64,000 nt of DNA, taken from assembly GCF_013778455.1 (NCBI RefSeq), contig NZ_JACEHE010000036.1:1-64000 (forward strand), written 5' to 3'. A program made the position numbers and the translations under genes. The stretch is from Streptomyces himalayensis subsp. himalayensis. GTDB taxonomy: Bacteria; Actinomycetota; Actinomycetes; Streptomycetales; Streptomycetaceae. Every line of letters starts with the position of its first letter. Position 1 is the first letter of the stretch. Below are positions 59,489 to 64,000 of this stretch, in pieces. A model generated the notes under the pieces. It was not told the origin of the DNA. It searched no databases and saw only the letters and a program-made list of their open reading frames with translations.

Positions 59489-59635
59489 TGCGTCCTTTTC
59501 CCACCGCGACTCACGCCCCATGTCCATGCTGCAAGTCTCACATCACGGTCAAGCCGCGGCGCCTGGGCCGGACAGCCTGACTCTCACGTGCGGAGGCGCA
59601 CTCACCAATTGAGATGACTTCTTAACCGAACCGGT

Positions 59636-60370
59636 CTATGCGTAGGACCGGATGGCTACCATGACATCCATGTCGAAGGCGTTCGCTCCCGACGTGGACG
59701 GCAGGCCCAGGGCCCGATCGAGCGCGCGGCTAAGGGGGCCGCAGCCACTAGTGCCCGGGGCGGCGAACTCCGCGTCCTGGGCACCGAAGGCGGCGACCAG
59801 GGGGTCCTTGGATATCACCCTGGTGGGATCGGTGTCCTTGAGCACTAGGTGGACCGCGTCCTCATCGCTGCCCACCGAGCAGCCCGACGACGGCAGGGCC
59901 AGCAGCCCGTGCGCCGAGCCTATGGCGAACTTGATGTCGAACTCGCCGCGCCGGGTGTCGTCGGACAGGAAGTCCGAGTAGCCGCCGTACTGCGGAGTCA
60001 GGGTCAACGGGGTGCCTCCCGCCCGGATTGGCGCAGCGGTCATCTCCCCGAAGACCTGGCGGAATTCACCGTCCACACGGCCTTCTGCAAAGGTGATCTT
60101 CATAGGTTCGGTGAGCGGCTCGTCGACGGTGCCCATGCGCAGATGCCCCGTGGCGTGCATGACCTCGCAGCGCCAGGTCCCGGGGTCCGCACCCGTGGGC
60201 AGCTCATCGGCGGTCGGGCAGGCGGAGAAGTCGAACTCGGGCAGATCCGCGGCCCGTTCAGCTCCATACGCGGGTGCGGCGCCCAGGGCGAGTCCGGCAA
60301 GTAGGGCCCCCACAGCAGCACTTGTGAAGCGGCGGACTGTGCGATTCAAGGTCGCTCGGTTCGGCGTCAT
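59636..60370 (-). CDS. secreted protein, ArsR-divergent
   Basis: This 244-aa protein has an N-terminal signal peptide (AAVGALLAGLALGAAPAYGA, cut near residue 37). The mature part has Cys residues at FSACPTADELP, WRCEVMHATGH, SSGCSVGSD and TSGCGPL. The segment TWRCEVMHATGHLRMGTVDE followed by FAEGRVDGEF occurs in related Streptomyces secreted proteins of unknown function. It is divergent from an ArsR gene with a 30-bp operator between, so its expression is likely controlled by that repressor. Confidence 0.75.
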   Translation of the reverse strand: MTPNRATLNRTVRRFTSAAVGALLAGLALGAAPAYGAERAADLPEFDFSACPTADELPTGADPGTWRCEVMHATGHLRMGTVDEPLTEPMKITFAEGRVDGEFRQVFGEMTAAPIRAGGTPLTLTPQYGGYSDFLSDDTRRGEFDIKFAIGSAHGLLALPSSGCSVGSDEDAVHLVLKDTDPTRVISKDPLVAAFGAQDAEFAAPGTSGCGPLSRALDRALGLPSTSGANAFDMDVMVAIRSYA

Positions 60371-60390
60371 ACGTCACAGCATTGCAGAGG

Positions 60391-60420
60391 TTTCTCTGCA
60401 GAGGAAGGTCTGCAGAGAAA
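60391..60420. promoter_or_regulatory. 30-bp perfect ArsR-type operator
   Basis: TTTCTCTGCAGA, GGAAGG, TCTGCAGAGAAA forms perfect 12-bp inverted arms. It sits 20 bp upstream of the secreted-protein start and 27 bp upstream of the ArsR start. A further half site GCAGAGG occurs at 60384-60390. Confidence 0.75.
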
Positions 60421-60447
60421 TCGCTGCTGTCTGGATAGACTGCCGCC

Positions 60448-61020
60448 ATGACGAAAGAGCGGAGAGCGGACGCCGCAGGGCGGCGCACCGTCGACAGCCC
60501 CGAGGTACTCAAGGCCCTGTCGCACCCCCTGCGGCTACGTATCCTGCGCCACCTCGGCGCGGCGGGCCCGGCCACCTCAACCACGCTGGCCGCCGCCCTC
60601 GGCGAGAACACAGGGACGCTGAGCTACCACCTGCGCATGCTGGAGCGCAGTGGCCTCATCGAAGACATCCCCGAGCGCTCCACCGGGCGTGAGCGCTGGT
60701 GGCGCGGGGTGCGCGGCCTCGACATCCGCAGACCGCCGCAGGGTGAGCTGACGGAGGCCGAGCGCGCCATGTCGGCCGAGCTGGACCGGATGAGGATGGA
60801 GGAGGACATCGAGCTCGCCCGGCAGTTCACCGCGGGACAGGCGGAGTCCGAAGGCTGGATGCGGGGTTCACGCAGCCTCATCCACCTCACGAAGGCTGAG
60901 CTGGACGCGTTCCATGACGACTATCTGGCCCTCCTCGCCCGCTATGCCCGCGGGCCCGAGGGCGCCCCCGACGACGCACGACCCGTACTCCTCCGCTGGT
61001 TCGGCCTGCCCGCTGACTGA
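60448..61020 (+). CDS. ArsR-type winged-helix transcriptional regulator
   Basis: This 190-aa protein has an N-terminal winged helix (LKALSHPLRLRILRHLGAAG, then LGENTGTLSYHLRMLERSGL, about residues 25-70) of the ArsR/HTH_20 type, followed by a helical C-terminal region with FTAGQAESEGWMRGSRS. No metal-site cysteines are visible, so it senses something other than a thiophilic metal. It faces the secreted-protein gene across a perfect palindrome and probably represses both. Confidence 0.9.
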   Translation: MTKERRADAAGRRTVDSPEVLKALSHPLRLRILRHLGAAGPATSTTLAAALGENTGTLSYHLRMLERSGLIEDIPERSTGRERWWRGVRGLDIRRPPQGELTEAERAMSAELDRMRMEEDIELARQFTAGQAESEGWMRGSRSLIHLTKAELDAFHDDYLALLARYARGPEGAPDDARPVLLRWFGLPAD

Positions 61021-61298
61021 CCGGAAGCCGGCCGACGAACTGTCTGATCGGCCGACTGACCGTACGGGTGAGCTGAGGGAAGGGACCCGGTCGGGCCGAC
61101 GTCTTCGCGGGCAGCCACGGTCTCCTCATTCGGGCGACGCTTTGCGCGGCCCTCGAACGAGAAGAAGATCAACAATCAGTCACGCCGCCCATCGAGACTG
61201 CGGGCCTGACCAAGATCGGTCCACAGGCACTGGAGCGAGAGCGGACAGCCGCTCAGAGCGCCACGAAGGAGAACGACTGGGAATCTGACAGCTTCAGC

Positions 61299-61324
61299 GC
61301 GACAGGGCAGCATTGTCCTGTCGC
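61299..61324. terminator. hairpin downstream of the ArsR gene
   Basis: GCGACAGG and CCTGTCGC are perfect arms with an inner CA/TG pair around a short loop. It is the only structure noticed in the 485-bp gap 61021-61505, which has no gene. Confidence 0.4.
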
Positions 61325-61505
61325 ATTGAGCATGTCTGTTGATCTTGAGCCTAGCTGCTGAACTGCCAGGTGGGAACGTTCTGCCCGCGGTTCTCAGTGC
61401 AGCTGGCTTCTGCAGAATCGCGGGTGGCCTGTGAATGGGATGTGAGGGACTGCCCCCGGGGAGGGAAGGCGGAGCCGTGCCGAGCCCGACGTAGGCTCAC
61501 GGGTT

Positions 61506-62036
61506 GTGAATCAACAGGGTGAGGTTCGTAAGACGCGCTATCTGGTCCTTCACGACTATGGGATGGGGGGCCTGTGGTGGTGGGTGTGGGCCGAGTCTGC
61601 GGAGGAGATCGTCCGTGTCTGCGCCGAGGTCGAGGTGGTCACAGACTGGGAAGCCGTCGAACGCGCGGAGACATGGACCTCGGAGGAGGTCCACCTCGAC
61701 GCACCGGATCCGAACCCGTTGTCCGGTTTCCGCGCTCAGCGGGATGCTCAGCGCGGTCAGCCTGGTTTCGGCGTCTTGGCGGGGCGGGACCGTGTGTACT
61801 TGCGCTGGCAGGAAGACGGGGATGAAGAGATCTTCCTGATGGAACTGGGGCCGGACGGGCGGCGGTTGCGGCAAGTCGAAATTGGCTCGGACGGCGGTGC
61901 CGTCAAGACGAGCGTGGAAGACTGGCCGCTCAACCCGCCCTGTGACCTCTATGACCCGCAGTATGCGTCCCTGGAGATCAGCTGTGACGACTTCGAGGAA
62001 GCATGGCACCGGGCTCGCCACGAGTCACAGGGGTGA
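61506..62036 (+). CDS. hypothetical protein
   Basis: This 176-aa acidic protein starts at GTG 61506. It has YLVLHDYGMGGLWWWVWAES near the N-terminus and DLYDPQYASLEISCDDFEEA near the end. Tryptophan-rich, it has no signal peptide or membrane segment. Similar stand-alone proteins are seen in Streptomyces, but no function is known to me. Codon use looks normal for the window. Confidence 0.7.
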   Translation: MNQQGEVRKTRYLVLHDYGMGGLWWWVWAESAEEIVRVCAEVEVVTDWEAVERAETWTSEEVHLDAPDPNPLSGFRAQRDAQRGQPGFGVLAGRDRVYLRWQEDGDEEIFLMELGPDGRRLRQVEIGSDGGAVKTSVEDWPLNPPCDLYDPQYASLEISCDDFEEAWHRARHESQG

Positions 62037-62285
62037 TCAGGCGGGTGTCTGGGCTCGGTGCTGACAGATATGCCGGTAGAGGGGGTCCTGGGTTCCCAAG
62101 GTGGTGTAGATCTGGGCGAATTGTCGGCTCAGCTCTGCTGTCGTGGCGAGGTAGAGCTCTTTGGGGTCGATGGTGTGGATCGGAGGGTTGAGGGTCAGGT
62201 TCGCCAGCACCGCGATCTCGGGGAAGGCCGCGAGGGGGTGGCGGTCCTCGGCAGGGATCTTCTTGCTGACGGGGTGCGTCTCGAT
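62031..62285 (-). pseudogene. C-terminal fragment of an unidentified protein
   Basis: The minus-strand frame reads THPVSKKIPAEDRHPLAAFP, EIAVLANLTLNPPIHTIDPK and LSRQFAQIYTTLG before its stop at 62031. It is coherent, about 82 residues, and cut at its start by the transposase relic at 62290. Family not recognised. Confidence 0.45.
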
Positions 62286-62289
62286 GCGA

Positions 62290-62940
62290 CCTGTTCCGCC
62301 GGTGGCAACGGGACGGCACCTGGCATCGGATCTTCACCGCGCTCCAGGCCCGGGCCGAGGCGAGAGAGCTGATCACCGGGGACATCAACGTCGACTCCAC
62401 AGTGTGCCGGGCCCACCAGCACGCCGCCGGTGCGAGGAAAAAGGGGAGCTGCAGAAGGAGCCGCCGGGTTGCGTAAGCGTCGAGCCGGACGACCACGGCC
62501 TCGGGCGCTCTCGGGGCGGCCTGACCACCAAGCTGCACTTGGCAGTCAAACAGGGCCAGAAGCCCATGTCCATCGTGATCACGTCCGGGCAGCGGGGCGA
62601 TTCCCCGCAGTTCGAGCCGGTCCTGAGCAAGGTCCATGTACCGCGTCTCGGGCCGGGCAGGCCACGCACCCGGCCCGATCGGGTACGCGCCGACAGGGCG
62701 TACGCCTCCCGGAAGAACCGCGCCTGCCTTCGGCGTCGCGGGATCCACTGCACCATCCCGGCCAAGGCCGACCGCGGTTCGCGCGGCGGCCGGCCGCCGA
62801 AGTTCGACCCGCAGGACTACAAGGCTCGGCACGCGGTCGAGTGCGGCATCAACCGCCCCAAGAGGCACGGGGCCGTGACCACGCGATACGAACTCGCGGT
62901 CCGCTACGAGGCCGCCGTCCTCGAAGCGGCCATCAACTGA
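62290..62940 (+). pseudogene. IS5-family transposase relic (second type)
   Basis: One frame reads RWQRDGTWHRIFTALQARAE and ITGDINVDSTVCRAHQHAAG (first catalytic Asp). The next, after a shift near 62440, reads SRGGLTTKLHLAVKQGQKPM, RVRADRAYASRKNRACLRRR, and AVECGINRPKRHGAVTTRYE to the stop. This is the common Streptomyces IS5 transposase, with the N-terminus missing and one frameshift. The second Asp and final Glu regions are still visible. Confidence 0.85.
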
Positions 62941-62978
62941 ATGGTTGTGAACGGCCGTGCTGTGACGGTGACGGCGCA

Positions 62979-63170
62979 TGGGCTTCTTCGAAGCGAAGCG
63001 TTCTGCTGTCAGCAAAGACGAGGCACCCACCGTCCAGCAAGTCACTGGCTGGCTCACCCGCCACCGCGAAAACCTCAACTCCGGCCAGCAGCTCCGCCTC
63101 AGCGCATCGTGACGCGCTGCCCCGAACTCGCCGATCTAGGCAGGCACATCCCTCATCATGGGCCGCGGTG
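62979..63170 (+). pseudogene. ISL3-type transposase fragment
   Basis: ATG 62979 gives MGFFEAKRSAVSKDEAPTVQ, then QVTGWLTRHRENLNSGQQLR and a stop. In the next frame TRCPELADLGRHI follows. The combination resembles the end region of ISL3-family transposases (a VTxWLTxH segment then a RCPEL segment). Short and broken. Confidence 0.5.
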
Positions 63171-63225
63171 CACGGTGCTTTGGGGCGTGAGTGCGCCTTT
63201 GGCACCGTGCCGGTCTTGACGGCGG

Positions 63226-63429
63226 TCAGGCGGGAGTGATGTTCTCCGCCTGCGGGCCCTTCTGGCCCTGGGTGATGTCGAAGGTGACGGCCTGGCCTTC
63301 CTGGAGCTCGCGGAAGCCGCTGGCGTTGATGTTGGAGTAGTGCGCGAAGACGTCGGGGCCGCCTCCATCCTGCGCGATGAAGCCGAAGCCCTTTTCGGCG
63401 TTGAACCACTTGACGGTTCCGCTGGCCAT
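63226..63429 (-). CDS. cold-shock protein (CspA family)
   Basis: This 67-aa OB-fold protein starts MASGTVKWFNAEKGFGFIAQ with RNP-1 (KGFGFI), and DVFAHYSNINASGF is a slightly altered RNP-2 (usually VFVHFS). It binds single-stranded RNA and DNA and melts RNA structure. ATG 63429 is the start. A long leader with a hairpin about 85 bp upstream is as expected for csp genes. Confidence 0.95.
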   Translation of the reverse strand: MASGTVKWFNAEKGFGFIAQDGGGPDVFAHYSNINASGFRELQEGQAVTFDITQGQKGPQAENITPA

Positions 63430-63513
63430 GCCGGTGCCTCTCAGTCGATGACGGATCCGCACCGCGCGGACCCGGAGGTGGTCGTCCCGGTCCTCGGGCA
63501 CTGCACAGCAAAA

Positions 63514-63534
63514 CGCCCGCACCCCGGCGCGGGC
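63514..63534 (-). terminator. hairpin with T-run in the csp leader
   Basis: On the minus strand GCCCGC, eight bases, GCGGGC is followed by GTTTTGC. It could terminate transcription from beyond or act as an attenuator in the csp leader. Nothing else was recognised from 63430 to 63750. Confidence 0.5.
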
Positions 63535-63750
63535 AGGTGCTGCGAACCACGACATCTGCCAGCGACGCTACACGGCGGCACCACCCCTCACCAGTGAGCA
63601 AGGACTCTCAGATGGAACGGTGTTGCCGACGGGTACGGTCATTGCGGCTCGGGCCTCTGGCACGGGCTGGGTCGTAGAGCGCCGCCAGCGCCGAGGTGTG
63701 GCCGTTGTTGGAAACCGCTCATTGTCAGACCCGGGCGCCACGCTTGATCT

Positions 63751-64000
63751 ATGCGAACTCTCTTCAGCAGCGAAGTGCACGTGGCCTACGGGCAGATCTA
63801 TGTCTGCAGCGACGACATCCACCTCCTCGAAGCGTCCTTCGCCGGGCAGCGGGCCGGGCTGTGCGGCGGGGCGGTGCCAGGCCATCTCTTCCTGGTGACC
63901 GGAACGCACACCGGCTCCGTCCCGATCACCGTTGAGCTGCACGAGACGGATCCGCCCCTGGACGCCGATCTCTGGGAGGACATCGTCGAGGTGTCGTTCC
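63751..64000 (+). CDS. hypothetical protein, cut by the window end
   Basis: ATG 63751 opens a frame that runs off the right edge: MRTLFSSEVHVAYGQIYVCS, FAGQRAGLCGGAVPGHLFLV, SVPITVELHETDPPLDADLW and EDIVEVSF. At least 83 residues are seen. The composition and smooth hydrophobic pattern suggest a beta-rich cytoplasmic protein common in actinomycetes. No family name is known to me. Confidence 0.7.
   Translation, partial: MRTLFSSEVHVAYGQIYVCSDDIHLLEASFAGQRAGLCGGAVPGHLFLVTGTHTGSVPITVELHETDPPLDADLWEDIVEVSF

Larger units (their letters stand above)
58034..59621. mobile_element. 1.59-kb IS5-type element with two passenger genes
   Basis: GA-C/A-GTCATCTCAATTGGTG repeats lie at both ends in inverted orientation (58034-58052 and 59603-59621), 18 of 19 bases matching, with TTA directly outside each (58031-58033, 59622-59624). 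TNA target duplications are typical of IS5 subgroups. Inside are an ankyrin-like gene, a broken IS5-type transposase and a small membrane-protein gene. Either all belong to one element or the transposase inserted later. Confidence 0.65.

Noticed and set aside
62161..62940. 259-codon plus-strand frame as one protein
   Set aside because: Its first third is out of frame relative to the transposase homology and overlaps an opposite-strand fragment. Only the part after the frameshift is transposase.
1..64000. tRNA, rRNA, CRISPR array or riboswitch
   Set aside because: No tRNA T-arm pattern, no regularly spaced repeats, and no recognisable aptamer sequence were seen by eye.

Overview
The base composition (very high G+C), GTG starts, overlapping start/stop codons and the gene families present (ECF41/SigJ sigma factor, DUF2180, DUF5937-like relic, several IS5-type transposases, an accessory IF-1) point to a Streptomyces or close relative. 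The density of broken genes and insertion-sequence remnants suggests an accessory part of the chromosome, such as an arm. No rRNA, tRNA, CRISPR array or polyketide/NRPS cluster was seen.

Layout. (1) 0-5.6 kb: a PaoABC-like molybdenum aldehyde oxidoreductase operon (2Fe-2S subunit frameshifted, FAD subunit, Moco subunit) with an XdhC-type maturation gene entering from the left edge, a relic of a second Moco subunit, a divergent TetR regulator with a 45-bp palindrome, and a broken molybdopterin-domain gene. (2) 6-12 kb: a homoserine dehydrogenase-like and aldehyde dehydrogenase pair, an Lrp/AsnC regulator, an AstE/DoeB-type deacylase and a SolA-like oxidase, with a deleted copy of an ABC transporter locus between them. 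(3) 12-16 kb: a four-carbon acid sugar cluster (DUF1537 kinase, PdxA-type dehydrogenase, TIM-barrel protein, divergent LysR). (4) 16.6-22.7 kb: a PotABCD-like ABC importer with a succinate-semialdehyde-type dehydrogenase.

(5) 23.5-34.4 kb: two paralogous catabolic clusters on opposite strands around a GntR/FCD regulator. The minus-strand one has RidA, a D-threonine-aldolase-type PLP enzyme and an SDR. The plus-strand one has a HAD hydrolase, RidA, a deletion-fused aldolase/SDR remnant and two FAD amine oxidases. The same palindrome, TGGTCG-N5-CGACCA, recurs in all three promoter regions, so the regulator probably controls both clusters and itself. RidA next to FAD oxidases fits disposal of the imines they release. 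IS5 and IS4 relics and a DUF2180 gene lie inside this region.

(6) 34.4-39.4 kb: a fragment of a dnaE2-type polymerase gene is split by a 4.5-kb Tn554-like element with three translationally coupled genes, 12-bp terminal inverted repeats, CGTCGA at both junctions and no cargo. (7) 39.4-50 kb: a glycosidase-like TIM-barrel protein, a conjugation-type remnant, a secreted protein, an ECF41 sigma factor with its partner flavoprotein, and an ABC exporter/two-component operon whose response regulator is frameshifted. (8) 50-64 kb: a patchwork of small intact genes (accessory IF-1 coupled to a GNAT acetyltransferase, PNPOx-like, VOC, epoxide hydrolase, ArsR with a secreted protein, cold-shock protein) separated by gene and transposase fragments. 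It includes a 1.59-kb IS5-type element with 19-bp inverted repeats, TTA flanks and two passenger genes, one of them ankyrin-like.
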